A DNA stretch of 64,000 nucleotides from Cognataquiflexum aquatile (GTDB lineage Bacteria > Bacteroidota > Bacteroidia > Cytophagales > Cyclobacteriaceae), in contig NZ_QMIK01000002.1 in the NCBI RefSeq assembly GCF_003316845.1, positions 310,001 to 374,000 of the forward strand, in the 5' to 3' direction. Positions within the stretch are counted from its first letter, which is position 1. Each line of letters opens with the position of its first letter. Below, one piece after another: positions 17,026 to 25,557 of the stretch. The position numbers and the translations under genes were made by a program. The notes under the pieces are model-generated. The model had not been told where the DNA came from and did not search any database. It saw only the letters and a program-made list of their open reading frames with translations.

Positions 17026-18024
17026 ATGTACATCATAGAATCTTATTCCCTAGCGGTTGTCTTTTGTATCATCACCATGTTTTGTTGGGGTTCTTGGGCC
17101 AATACCCAAAAATTGGCCGGTTCTTCATGGAGGTTTGAATTGTTTTATTGGGATTATGTCATCGGGATTGTTATCCTCTCTTTGGTTTTTGGCTATACCT
17201 TGGGAAGTAGCGGGGAGGCAGGAAGGGGATTTACGGAAGATTTGTTTCAGGCTAGCAGCAGGAGTTATTCGCTTGCCTTTATCGGCGGGGTGATATTCAA
17301 TCTAGCCAACATCCTCATCGTGGCCGCAATTGCCTATGCCGGTATGTCGGTGGCATTTCCTGTCGGTATCGGACTCGCCTTGGTTTTGGGCGTAATTGTC
17401 AATTATGTTTCCAATCAGCAGGGAGATCCTGTCATGCTCTTTTCAGGGGTGGCTTTGGTGGTAGTAGCCATAGTATTGGATGCGATGGCCTACCGGAAGC
17501 TCGCCTCGACCAACCAAAAAAATCCAAAAGTAGGATTGGTTTTGGCTTTGGTAGGTGGATTTTTGATGTCTTTCTTTTACTTCTTTGTGGCACAATCCAT
17601 GTCGCTTGACTTCTCCAATCCTGAAGGCGGGAAATTTACCCCTTATGGTGCAGTATTTGTCTTTTCGATCGGGATCCTGCTGAGCAATTTTGTGTTCAAC
17701 ACTTTCCTGATGAAAAAACCCATCGAAGGACCGCCACTGAAAGCACCGGATTATTTTGCCGGCAAGCTTCCCGTGCACCTTTTTGGAATCTTGGGTGGGA
17801 TAATTTGGTGTGTGGGAATGTCTTTTAGCATCATCGCTGCAGAAAAAGCAGGTCCTGCCATTTCCTATGGTTTGGGTCAGGGGGCGACAATGGTCGCCGC
17901 TTTTTGGGGAGTATTTATTTGGAAGGAATTCAAAAAAGCACCCAAAGGTACGGGCAACCTGATTGCAGGAATGTTTTTGTTGTTTGTGATTGGGTTGGGG
18001 CTGATTGTCTATGCGGGAGTTTAA
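17026..18024 (+). CDS. GRP/RhaT-type sugar permease, probable ribose uptake
   Basis: A 332-residue integral membrane protein with about ten hydrophobic helices, of the drug/metabolite transporter superfamily. CWGSWANTQKLAG at the N-terminus and SVAFPVGIGLALVLG mid-protein fit the glucose/ribose porter branch (GlcU/RbsU and eukaryotic TMEM144-like proteins). The gene order, nucleoside hydrolase then permease, with ribokinase upstream, points to ribose as substrate. That is contextual inference; rhamnose or glucose are possible. The stop overlaps by four bases the stop of the convergent ABC ATPase gene. Confidence 0.82.
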   Translation: MYIIESYSLAVVFCIITMFCWGSWANTQKLAGSSWRFELFYWDYVIGIVILSLVFGYTLGSSGEAGRGFTEDLFQASSRSYSLAFIGGVIFNLANILIVAAIAYAGMSVAFPVGIGLALVLGVIVNYVSNQQGDPVMLFSGVALVVVAIVLDAMAYRKLASTNQKNPKVGLVLALVGGFLMSFFYFFVAQSMSLDFSNPEGGKFTPYGAVFVFSIGILLSNFVFNTFLMKKPIEGPPLKAPDYFAGKLPVHLFGILGGIIWCVGMSFSIIAAEKAGPAISYGLGQGATMVAAFWGVFIWKEFKKAPKGTGNLIAGMFLLFVIGLGLIVYAGV

Positions 18025-19058
18025 AAAGCTTCCTCTACATCATATTTCCACAAATAGAAAAAAGCCTGCTCCATTCCTTCAAAGCTTCTGCCGGGATTGG
18101 TCCGGATGATTACCTGCTTTCCTTCTTCATCTTCGAGTTTGACCATCTGATGACTTCCAAAATAAGATGACTTGACGATTTTTCCGCTCAGTTGCTGATT
18201 GGGTCTTTGGACCACTTCGGCATGCTCGGGCCTGAATAGGAGCCTGACGGGGTGCTTGTATTTTTTTGCTTCGGGATCGGTAATAAACCCAAATGAGGTA
18301 TAGAATCCTTCCTCTGAGGGAGTGGCGATGATCTCATTTCTTTTACCAAAAAAATTGGCAACATAAGGATTTACCGGATTTTCATAGAGTTCCTTGGGGA
18401 CATCGATCTGCTGCAGGTATCCTTTGTGCAGGATGGCAATGCGATCTGCCGTAGACAAGGCGTCTTTGGTATCGTGGGTAACAAAAATCGCCGTAATCCC
18501 TGTTTTTTTGATGATTTGTCGGATTTCTTCCCTCACCTGATCTTTGAGCAAAGCGTCTAAATTGCTGAAGGGCTCATCCATCAGGAGGATTTTGGGATTG
18601 GGTGCAATTGCCCTCGCCAAAGCAACCCGCTGCTGCTGACCGCCCGATAGTTGGTGCGGATATTTGGTTACGTCTTCTTTAAGTCCTACGAGGGCCAAAG
18701 TATTTTTGGCAATCTGAGTCGGATCGCCCATGGATTTTTTGATGCCAAATTTCACGTTATCCAAAATGGTCAGGTGTGGAAAAAGAGCATAATCCTGAAA
18801 AACCATCCCAACCTGCCTTTCATGGGCAGGGACAGATTTTTTGCCTTCAACAATCACCTGACCCGAGAGGGAGATGGAGCCGGAATCCGGATGTTCCAAG
18901 CCGGCAATGAGGCGCAAAAGGGTGGTTTTGCCCGAACCACTTTCTCCCACCAATGCCAAAATCTCACCTTCTTTGACATCAAAAGAAACATCATTCACTG
19001 CAAAATCTTTTGCCTGACTGTACTTTTTGCTGATTTTTTGGAGAGATAAAATTGTCAT
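18021..19058 (-). CDS. fbpC: Ferric iron ABC transporter, ATP-binding protein
   Basis: A 345-residue nucleotide-binding subunit that powers Fe(III) import. Walker A GESGSGKTT, Q-loop FQDYALFPH, signature LSGGQQQR, Walker B ILLMDEPF and the H-loop VTHDTKDA are all intact. After about residue 235 there is a C-terminal TOBE-like regulatory domain (RLLFRPEHAE and following), as in the FbpC/PotA/MalK group. Its start overlaps the permease stop by four bases. The order substrate-binding protein, fused permease, ATPase is that of fbpABC, which is why iron rather than polyamine is assigned. Confidence 0.87.
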   Translation of the reverse strand: MTILSLQKISKKYSQAKDFAVNDVSFDVKEGEILALVGESGSGKTTLLRLIAGLEHPDSGSISLSGQVIVEGKKSVPAHERQVGMVFQDYALFPHLTILDNVKFGIKKSMGDPTQIAKNTLALVGLKEDVTKYPHQLSGGQQQRVALARAIAPNPKILLMDEPFSNLDALLKDQVREEIRQIIKKTGITAIFVTHDTKDALSTADRIAILHKGYLQQIDVPKELYENPVNPYVANFFGKRNEIIATPSEEGFYTSFGFITDPEAKKYKHPVRLLFRPEHAEVVQRPNQQLSGKIVKSSYFGSHQMVKLEDEEGKQVIIRTNPGRSFEGMEQAFFYLWKYDVEEAF

Positions 19059-20713
19059 CCGGAGATTTTCGGTTTTTGCTCTTTTCCTCGATTCATGATC
19101 ATCCTGTTGAGCAAAATGATAGGGATGATTCCAGTCAAAATGATAATCAGGGCGGCATTGGAAGATTCAGTGATCATTTCATTGGTGGCCATGTCAAAAG
19201 TTTTGGTGGCCAAGGTCTGATAGTTGAAAGGGCGCAAAATCAAAGTTAAAGGTAATTCTTTTAATACGTCCACAAATACAAGCAATACCCCCGAAACCAG
19301 ACTTGTTTTGATCAGGGGAAGGTCGATTTTCCAAAGTGTCTTTGTACTTCGGACACCGAGCAACCTGCTTGCCTCGTTGACATGGATGCCGATTTTTTGA
19401 AATCCTGCCTCGACAGGATTGTAGCCTACCGCCATAAACCTCACGATATAGGCAAAAACCAGGGTGAAAAGCGTACCAGAAAATAGCAGACCTGCTGTGG
19501 AGGAAAACAAGGTTCCATAGATCCATATGTCAAGTGCAAGAAACGGAATCATCACCCCCACGGCAATCACCGCACCGGGAATGGCATAACCCAAAGTGGA
19601 AATTTTGGTAATGTTTTTTACCCATCTGTAAGGACTCAGTCTCAATGCATACAGCAAAACCACAGCAAGGAAGACAATGACCAAGCCACTGATGGCCGCC
19701 AATCCAAAACTCCGGTAGATCAGCATAAAGAAATCCGGATTCACCACTTTGTGATAGGTCATTCCGACCCATTGCAGAAGCTGGAAGAAGGGAAAGAGAA
19801 AGCTGATCAAGAAAATAATGCCACAGACGGCAGTGTAAAGTACTTTTTTGCCTGGACTTGGAATAAGCCTGACAGTCGGTTTGTGGAGGCCGTTGACTGA
19901 GGCAAATTGCCTGTTTCCCCTTTGGCGGGATTCCAGGTAGAGGATCAGAAATACAAAAACCATCAATATAGCCGCGAGATATATCGCTGTTGGTGCATCT
20001 CCCATGGAAAACCATGCCCGGAAAATCCCTGTTGTAAAGGTATTGACGCCAAAGTATTTGACTGTACCGTAATCATTTAGGACTTCCATGGATGCCAAAG
20101 CAATGCCTGCCACAATCGCCGGTCTCGCCATAGGCAATGCGACTTTGAAGAATGTCTTCAACCTATTTGCTCCCAAGAGAAATGAGGCCTCCTGCATGGT
20201 TTTGGATTGCTGCAAAAAGGAAGCCCGCGAAATCAAAAATACATAAGGATACAAAGTAATGGAAAGGATGAAAACTGCCCCGGGAAGATTCATCAGGTCT
20301 ATCACACTTCCCTGGAAATTGATACCAAAAGTATTTCTCAAAAATACCTGCACGGGCCCAGTGTAATCCAAAATTCCCACATAAGTGTAAGCCATGATAT
20401 AGCCCGGAAAACCCAAAGGCAGGATCAACAGCCACTCAAAGTATTTTCTTCCGGGAAATTCATAATTGGAAACCAACCAAGCCGTACTGACTCCAATCAA
20501 AAAAGTAAAGAATGCTACCCCTAAGAGTAAAGAAACAGTGTTTTGAAAATAACCAAAAAGGAGGTTGTTGGCGATATGCCGCCAACTCCCTCCCGGGTTA
20601 TCAAAGAGTTTGATAAAGATGGTAAACAAAGGTGTGGTTACTAGAAGCAATATCAGCAACGAGTAACCGGTCCACTTATTCCACCAATAATAATTGCGTT
20701 TGAGGATATCCAA
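19055..20713 (-). CDS. fbpB: Ferric iron ABC transporter, fused permease
   Basis: A 552-residue inner-membrane permease with about twelve helices made of two tandem permease domains, the hallmark of FbpB-type iron importers. EAA-like loops are visible in each half: EASFLLGANRLKTFFKVALP and EASRLLGVRSTKTLWKIDLP. These contact the ATPase. It begins 9 bases after the substrate-binding gene and overlaps the ATPase gene by four bases. The family also includes thiamine and phosphonate permeases; the binding protein next door decides for iron. Confidence 0.88.
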   Translation of the reverse strand: MDILKRNYYWWNKWTGYSLLILLLVTTPLFTIFIKLFDNPGGSWRHIANNLLFGYFQNTVSLLLGVAFFTFLIGVSTAWLVSNYEFPGRKYFEWLLILPLGFPGYIMAYTYVGILDYTGPVQVFLRNTFGINFQGSVIDLMNLPGAVFILSITLYPYVFLISRASFLQQSKTMQEASFLLGANRLKTFFKVALPMARPAIVAGIALASMEVLNDYGTVKYFGVNTFTTGIFRAWFSMGDAPTAIYLAAILMVFVFLILYLESRQRGNRQFASVNGLHKPTVRLIPSPGKKVLYTAVCGIIFLISFLFPFFQLLQWVGMTYHKVVNPDFFMLIYRSFGLAAISGLVIVFLAVVLLYALRLSPYRWVKNITKISTLGYAIPGAVIAVGVMIPFLALDIWIYGTLFSSTAGLLFSGTLFTLVFAYIVRFMAVGYNPVEAGFQKIGIHVNEASRLLGVRSTKTLWKIDLPLIKTSLVSGVLLVFVDVLKELPLTLILRPFNYQTLATKTFDMATNEMITESSNAALIIILTGIIPIILLNRMIMNRGKEQKPKISG

Positions 20714-20722
20714 TACTTCAGA

Positions 20723-21760
20723 TTATTTCCAACCTACTTTGTCAAATATGACGACTGCATCGCTGTTATTGTCACCCAAAACAGAAAGATTCACCTCATC
20801 TGCTTTGAAAGTTCCCCATTGTTTTAGCAAGTCAGAGAATTCGACATTTGGGTTGACAGGATACTCAAAATTGATATTGGCCAACATTCCCTGCGCTTCT
20901 GCAGCAGAAAGAAATTCGATCAACTTGATGGCATTGTCTTTATTGGGTGCATGTTTTGTTACGCCTGCACCGGAGATATTGATATGCGTGCCACGGTCAT
21001 TTTGGTTGGGGAAGAAAATGGCGATTTTCTCTGCTGCTTTTCTCTCCTCTTCATTTTCGTCATTGAGCATGATGCCGATGTAGTAGGTATTGACAATGGC
21101 CACATCACCCTCACCTGCCGCAACAGCCTTCACCTGATCTCTGTCACTTCCTTTTGGTTCCCGTGCCATGTTGGCTAAAAGCCCTGCTGCCCATTGTTCA
21201 GCACCTTCTCTTCCATGCTGCGCTATCACAGAGGCCATCAAGGATTGGTTGTAGATATTTTCTGAAGATCGGGTCAATATTCTTCCTTTCCACTGTGGTT
21301 CTGTCAGGGCCTCATACGTGCTCAACTCCTCAGGTTTTACCCTTTCGGTGCTGTAAGCAAATATTCTCGCCCTGTAAGTCAGTCCAAACCAAAACCCTTC
21401 AGGGTCTCTGAATTTTGCAGGAATGTTTGAATTCAATGTTTCAGAACTGACAGATTGAAACAATCCTTTGCTTTCAGCCCTGTGAAGTCGGCCTGCATCT
21501 ACGGTGATTAATACGTCCGCAGGGGAGTTTGCACCTTCTAATTCCAATTTTTGGATAAGCTCATCGGCTGAGGCGGAGACCACGTTTACTTTGATGCCGG
21601 TCTGCTCTGTAAACTTGTCAAAAAGCTGCTGATCTGCTTCGTAATGTCTGTGGGTGTAGACATTGACCACTTCTTCTTTTTGTTCTGTAGTACCACCACA
21701 GGAGAATAAAATTGCCCCAAAAGAGGCTATTAAAGTCGATTTGATGATGTTTTTTAACAT
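20723..21760 (-). CDS. fbpA: Ferric iron ABC transporter, substrate-binding lipoprotein
   Basis: A 345-residue binding protein with lipobox ILFSC near residue 21. VNVYTHRHYEAD at the mature N-terminus and the late VNTYYIGIML pair of tyrosines match the FbpA/FutA ferric-binding family, where a His and clustered Tyr side chains hold Fe(III). It is the first gene of the fbpABC operon. A perfect 7-1-7 palindrome with a Fur-box core lies 24-38 bases upstream of the start, which fits repression by iron. The gene is divergent from oxyR. Confidence 0.88.
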   Translation of the reverse strand: MLKNIIKSTLIASFGAILFSCGGTTEQKEEVVNVYTHRHYEADQQLFDKFTEQTGIKVNVVSASADELIQKLELEGANSPADVLITVDAGRLHRAESKGLFQSVSSETLNSNIPAKFRDPEGFWFGLTYRARIFAYSTERVKPEELSTYEALTEPQWKGRILTRSSENIYNQSLMASVIAQHGREGAEQWAAGLLANMAREPKGSDRDQVKAVAAGEGDVAIVNTYYIGIMLNDENEEERKAAEKIAIFFPNQNDRGTHINISGAGVTKHAPNKDNAIKLIEFLSAAEAQGMLANINFEYPVNPNVEFSDLLKQWGTFKADEVNLSVLGDNNSDAVVIFDKVGWK

Positions 21761-21783
21761 GATTTTTTAAATTAATGCGCCAA

Positions 21784-21798
21784 AAATAATCATTATTT
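21784..21798. promoter_or_regulatory. Fur-box-like palindrome upstream of fbpA
   Basis: AAATAAT-C-ATTATTT is a perfect 7-1-7 inverted repeat. It agrees with the TGATAAT-N-ATTATCA core of the classical Fur site at ten of fourteen symmetric positions. It sits between fbpA and oxyR, close to the fbpA start, where bound Fur would block transcription. Assignment is from pattern and context only. Confidence 0.6.
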
Positions 21799-21830
21799 AA
21801 ATCAAATCTAAATAAAAAGAAAAAGAATTT

Positions 21831-21838
21831 TATCTTTG
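21831..21838 (+). promoter_or_regulatory. Possible Bacteroidota -7 element for oxyR
   Basis: TATCTTTG fits the TAnnTTTG -7 consensus of the Bacteroidota main sigma factor and lies 57 bases before the oxyR ATG. No clear TTTG/TTG -33 partner is seen at the expected distance, so confidence is low. Confidence 0.35.
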
Positions 21839-21895
21839 TGCTGAACAAGAAATTCATTTTTTAGCTTCAATAAATACCTCAATATCACAGCGCTT

Positions 21896-22828
21896 ATGAC
21901 GATCCAACAACTTGAATATATCATCGCAGTGGACAAGCACAGGCATTTTGGACATGCTGCAGAGTCCTGCTTTGTGACCCAACCGACGCTGAGTGCTCAA
22001 GTAAGCAAATTGGAAAAGGAATTAGAGGTGATCTTGTTTGACCGATCCAAAATGCCGGTGATTCCCACCGAAATCGGAACCCGGATCATCGAACAGGCAA
22101 AGCGTGTGGTATCAGAGAGTAAAGGAATATTTGAGCTTGTTTCCCAACTCAAAGGCGACATCAGTGGGGTAATCAAATTGGGGATAATTCCCACTTTGGC
22201 CCCTTACCTTTTACACAGATTTATCAGGTCATTTCTCGAAAAATATCCCCATGTAAAGCTTCAGGTAGAAGAAACGATAACGGAAGAAATCATCAGAAAA
22301 TTGAAAAATGATGAACTCGATCTCGGGATTGTGGCCACTCCTTTGGATGAAAGCGGGATTGTTGAAAAGCCGATGTTTTATGAAAAGTTTTTTGCCTATC
22401 TGTCAAAGGGCCATCCTTTGCTGTCCAAAGAAAAACTATTGATCAAGGACCTCGAAACCGATGACATGTGGATGCTGCAGCAGGGCCATTGTTTCAGGGA
22501 TCAGGTGCTGAACCTATGCAGTCAGACCAAATTTGAGAGGATGAATTTCCATTATGAAAGTGGTTCCCTCGAGGGGCTGAAAAATATGGTCAACCAATAC
22601 ACAGGAATCACGCTACTGCCTGAATTGGCCACCGCTTCCCTAAACGACGAGGAAAAATCCCGGCTGAGGTCTTTCAGTGACGAGACTCCGGTCAGGGAAG
22701 TGAGCATTGTGCTGACTCGAAGTTTTCTGAAAAAGAAATTGGTAGAATTGCTATACCATGAAATCTCTGCTGCTATCCCCCAAGAAATGACTTCCAAAGC
22801 CCATGGAAAAGTAGTGAGGTTTAAATAG
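21896..22828 (+). CDS. oxyR: Hydrogen peroxide sensor, LysR-type regulator OxyR
   Basis: A 310-residue LysR-family activator. The N-terminal helix-turn-helix is TIQQLEYIIAV through FVTQPTLSAQVSKLE. The effector domain has C199 and C208 in GHCFRDQVLNLC, the same spacing and surrounding residues as the peroxide-sensing disulfide pair of E. coli OxyR. So it should be a true OxyR controlling catalase/peroxidase-type genes and possibly iron uptake. It is divergent from fbpABC, which fits coupling of iron import to peroxide stress. Its stop is two bases from the stop of higA. Confidence 0.95.
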   Translation: MTIQQLEYIIAVDKHRHFGHAAESCFVTQPTLSAQVSKLEKELEVILFDRSKMPVIPTEIGTRIIEQAKRVVSESKGIFELVSQLKGDISGVIKLGIIPTLAPYLLHRFIRSFLEKYPHVKLQVEETITEEIIRKLKNDELDLGIVATPLDESGIVEKPMFYEKFFAYLSKGHPLLSKEKLLIKDLETDDMWMLQQGHCFRDQVLNLCSQTKFERMNFHYESGSLEGLKNMVNQYTGITLLPELATASLNDEEKSRLRSFSDETPVREVSIVLTRSFLKKKLVELLYHEISAAIPQEMTSKAHGKVVRFK

Positions 22829-22830
22829 AA

Positions 22831-23202
22831 TTAGGCTGGCGTGACTTCTTCTTCGCCAACCAAAATCTGTACCGGTAGACCTAAAAATTTGCTTAGTTTT
22901 CTAATCATTTCCACATTCAATGATCTCTTTCCTTGGAGGATTTTTGATACGTTTCCTTTATCTCCGAGAATTGGTATGAGGTCTTTGTTTTTTAATCCCA
23001 AATCTTCCAACCTGATTTTTATTGCGGTAATTGGATCTACTTTTGGAATAGTGAAATTTTCGGTTTCATAAAGTTTGACCAAAGCCAAAAGAAGTTCAAG
23101 CTCGTCTCCTTCGGGTGTTCCTTTTTGGGAATCGAATAAAAAGTCAATCCTTTCCAAATAGGTTTGGTATTGGTCTTCGTTTGCTATGAGGGTTAATTTC
23201 AT
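22831..23202 (-). CDS. higA: HigA-type antitoxin
   Basis: A 123-residue antitoxin partner of HigB. The N-terminal half is acidic and helical, and the C-terminal half holds a helix-turn-helix of the XRE type (LGLKNKDLIPILGDKGNVS, then ILQGKRSLNVEMIRKLSKFL). The order toxin first, antitoxin second, with a four-base overlap, is the diagnostic hig layout. The antitoxin should bind the palindrome upstream of higB and repress the pair. The protein looks intact. Confidence 0.85.
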   Translation of the reverse strand: MKLTLIANEDQYQTYLERIDFLFDSQKGTPEGDELELLLALVKLYETENFTIPKVDPITAIKIRLEDLGLKNKDLIPILGDKGNVSKILQGKRSLNVEMIRKLSKFLGLPVQILVGEEEVTPA

Positions 23203-23507
23203 TTTTTTGGTGCTTGGATGTTCAGGACATCGATTTTATCATATTCTTTGTGTGGTCCAAACCATTTAATTTGAATGGATTTGTACACGAAACTGAACCT
23301 AACAATCAGACGATAATTATTACCATTTACATTGAAAACCATCCTGTTATCTCCAACTTGATCTGCCGATGGATAGGATTTCTTCACTTGATTGAAATTT
23401 TCCCAATCAGCACTTTCTGCGGTTTCATACCATGTGATCAACCAATCTTTCGCTTTTGGATATTTTTGAATATAGGACAAAAGAGTTCCTTTGGTGATCA
23501 CGTTCAT
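23199..23507 (-). CDS. higB: HigB-type mRNA interferase toxin
   Basis: A RelE/HigB-like ribosome-dependent endoribonuclease of about 102 residues. The start is placed at MNVITKGTLL (23507); a longer frame from 23528 would add MFMLASF, which family members lack. RLIVRFSFVYKSIQIKWFGPH then HKEYDKID is the characteristic C-terminal strand and catalytic tail of the HigB family. A palindrome lies 24-40 bases upstream. No mobile-element ends are visible around the pair, but it separates oxyR from unrelated genes, as an insertion would. Confidence 0.85.
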   Translation of the reverse strand: MNVITKGTLLSYIQKYPKAKDWLITWYETAESADWENFNQVKKSYPSADQVGDNRMVFNVNGNNYRLIVRFSFVYKSIQIKWFGPHKEYDKIDVLNIQAPKK

Positions 23508-23530
23508 AAACGAAGCTAACATAAACAAAG

Positions 23531-23547
23531 GTTGTCAATATGACAAC
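23531..23547. promoter_or_regulatory. Operator-like palindrome upstream of higBA
   Basis: GTTGTCA-ATA-TGACAAC is a perfect 7-3-7 inverted repeat directly upstream of higB, in the position expected for HigA (or HigBA complex) autorepression. Confidence 0.65.
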
Positions 23548-23748
23548 TTTTCAAATCGAAATCTTTAAACTCATATGAGAATTTTTATGTGAAGCGCTTT
23601 TTGATCTGAAGATCGTCTTCAAAGCCCATGGAAAAGTAATCCGGTTTAAATGATTGGTTTTGTTGACAAATATTAATGGACAATAATTTTGTAATTTTAA
23701 AATCTTCCAATCTTTCAATCCTCCAACCTTCCAATCTTCCAATCCCTT

Positions 23749-24363
23749 ATGTCCTCCCACCATTTTGTGAAAGAACAACAAGAACCGGCTTTGCTGATTT
23801 TGAATACTTCCGGAATCAGTTTTGAGCAGGTTGCTCCTTTGTTGGAATGGGTTCCCACGCTTTTGGTAGCACAGGAGGCGGTTCCTGTTGTAATCTCTTG
23901 GGGTATCAAGATAGACTTGATTTTGGCAGAAATGGAATTTCAAAAAAGCCATTATCACTTGCTCGAAGAGCAGTATCCAGTAAAGTTTTTGGGGGTTCAG
24001 GAAGGGAATTTCCTTGACGAGGGGCTTCAGTACCTGATTGCTTCCAAACATGGTGCGGTCAATATCGTTGGGTTTGACCATTTGAAGGTATTTGACCTTG
24101 AACCGATGTTGGAGTTTTTGGATATCGTGGTTTGGGATGGTCCGATCCGCTATTTTCCAATCAAAAATGGACAGTTCAAAAAATGGTTCCCTGACATTTC
24201 CATACAGCTCCACGCTCCCGAAGGGTCAGTATTGGAAGTGCAAACCAATGAGGGAAATGAAATCGTTCAGGTCAAACATGCTACTTTTATCGAAGTAGAA
24301 GAAGGGACGACCATCATCAAAGGAAAAGGGATTTTTTGGATCGGAGAATTTATGAATGCCTGA
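23749..24363 (+). CDS. Degenerate thiamine pyrophosphokinase-like protein
   Basis: A 204-residue cytosolic protein. The MSSHHFVKEQQEPALLIL start, a conserved WGIKIDLIL strand and the overall size match a Cytophagales group usually annotated as thiamine pyrophosphokinase, which makes thiamine diphosphate from thiamine and ATP. In active kinases the GIKID stretch is followed by a GDFDS-type acidic motif; here it reads AEMEF. Catalysis is therefore doubtful, and the protein may be a non-catalytic relative. The family name rests on recall. Its last 14 bases overlap the convergent prmC gene. Confidence 0.55.
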   Translation: MSSHHFVKEQQEPALLILNTSGISFEQVAPLLEWVPTLLVAQEAVPVVISWGIKIDLILAEMEFQKSHYHLLEEQYPVKFLGVQEGNFLDEGLQYLIASKHGAVNIVGFDHLKVFDLEPMLEFLDIVVWDGPIRYFPIKNGQFKKWFPDISIQLHAPEGSVLEVQTNEGNEIVQVKHATFIEVEEGTTIIKGKGIFWIGEFMNA

Positions 24364-25192
24364 TACCCCTGATCATTCTTTCCTTTCCATTTAGGTCTTC
24401 AAAAATTTTGACCTTCCCAAATCCCAGATTTTCCATCAGTTCTTTCGTCTCCTTTCCAAAAGCCTCATTGATTTCAAAATAGAGCTTTCCTCCCTTTTTG
24501 AGGGCTTTTTTCGCTTTTTGGCTGATTACTCTATAGAAAAGCAAAGGATCATCGTCATAGACAAACAAAGCCAAGTGGGGTTCGTGTGACAAAACATTGG
24601 TATGCATCAGTTCCTTTTCTGAATACCGGACATAGGGAGGATTGCTGACGATGATGTCCAGGTCTTCAAAGGGAAGTTCTTCCTGGAGAATATCCAAGCG
24701 ACTGAATTTAACTTTGGAATGGAGAAGAAAAGCATTTCGGGAAGCGATTTTCAAGGCTTCCTCACTGATGTCAAGCCCAAATACAGCAGGATTATTTAAT
24801 TCAAGATCCAAGGTAATCGGGATACATCCCGATCCGGTTCCGATATCCATGATTCTTAATTCCGGCTTTGGATTTTCTTTGAGTATCAGGTGGACAAGTT
24901 CCTCTGTCTCATTTCTCGGAATCAACACCGCAGGAGAAACTTCAAATTCCCTCCCGTAAAATGGAGCTTTGCCAAGAATATACTGAATAGGCATTCCCAC
25001 CATCAGGTTTTTCATGGCAAGGCTCAATCCGGATGGCAATGACTCTAGATTTTCATTCTTTAAGATATCCATTCTTTTCTTGCCCAGATAGGCTTCAAAA
25101 AGCCAATGAACGAGGCTCTCGGCTTCCTGTTTGGAATAGAGCTCTTGGAGTTTGTGGGAATAATCCTGAAAAAGCGCCTGTAATGTTGTCAT
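24350..25192 (-). CDS. prmC: Release factor glutamine methyltransferase
   Basis: Methylates the glutamine of the GGQ motif in peptide-chain release factors. At 280 residues it has the N-terminal helical domain, then the SAM-binding Rossmann fold with MDIGTGSGCIPI and the catalytic NPPY motif in IVSNPPYVRYSEK. PRNETEELV and the following layout are typical of PrmC/HemK. It is last in a three-gene minus-strand operon with two small membrane proteins; its ATG overlaps the stop before it by four bases. No prfA lies adjacent. Confidence 0.93.
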   Translation of the reverse strand: MTTLQALFQDYSHKLQELYSKQEAESLVHWLFEAYLGKKRMDILKNENLESLPSGLSLAMKNLMVGMPIQYILGKAPFYGREFEVSPAVLIPRNETEELVHLILKENPKPELRIMDIGTGSGCIPITLDLELNNPAVFGLDISEEALKIASRNAFLLHSKVKFSRLDILQEELPFEDLDIIVSNPPYVRYSEKELMHTNVLSHEPHLALFVYDDDPLLFYRVISQKAKKALKKGGKLYFEINEAFGKETKELMENLGFGKVKIFEDLNGKERMIRGIRHS

Positions 25193-25557
25193 AACTTCTC
25201 GTGGCTTACATTTATAAAACTAAAAAAAATCAGGGCACCTATACCATAGCATACCACATCCAAGATATCAGACGTATAATTTTCTGACCATTTAGGAAGG
25301 GCAAATTCAAACAAAAATGAGAAATAAAGTAAACCTACCACCACTTGGAATTTTGTAAATATAATGTCGTTTTTCATGGGGTGAATCCATCTGAATATCT
25401 GAAGCGTGATCCCAAGAACTACAGGCATGGCCATCAGGTCATCGAGGTAGGCATGGACAAAGGGAATGAAAAAGCCAAGTGATTTTTCGAGATACTGGTT
25501 GATCCAAAAAATGACACAAGGAATGAAAAAGAAAGGGTTTTTGAATACAGTTGTCAT
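25189..25557 (-). CDS. Small integral membrane protein (122 aa)
   Basis: Start set at MTTVFKNPFFFIP (25557), which overlaps the zinc-ribbon gene stop by four bases (ATGA). A longer in-frame start at 25686 would run deep into that gene and lacks family-like sequence. Four hydrophobic helices are visible, with PFVHAYLDDLMAMPV between the first two. I recall similar Bacteroidota proteins labelled 'magnesium citrate secondary transporter', a name with weak support. Its stop overlaps the prmC start by four bases, so it is translated with prmC. Function unknown. Confidence 0.75.
   Translation of the reverse strand: MTTVFKNPFFFIPCVIFWINQYLEKSLGFFIPFVHAYLDDLMAMPVVLGITLQIFRWIHPMKNDIIFTKFQVVVGLLYFSFLFEFALPKWSENYTSDILDVVCYGIGALIFFSFINVSHEKL

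Noticed and set aside
23551-24213. 220-codon minus-strand open frame
   Set aside because: Mostly antisense to the thiamine-pyrophosphokinase-like gene and runs into a CCAATCTTCC low-complexity stretch; composition not protein-like.
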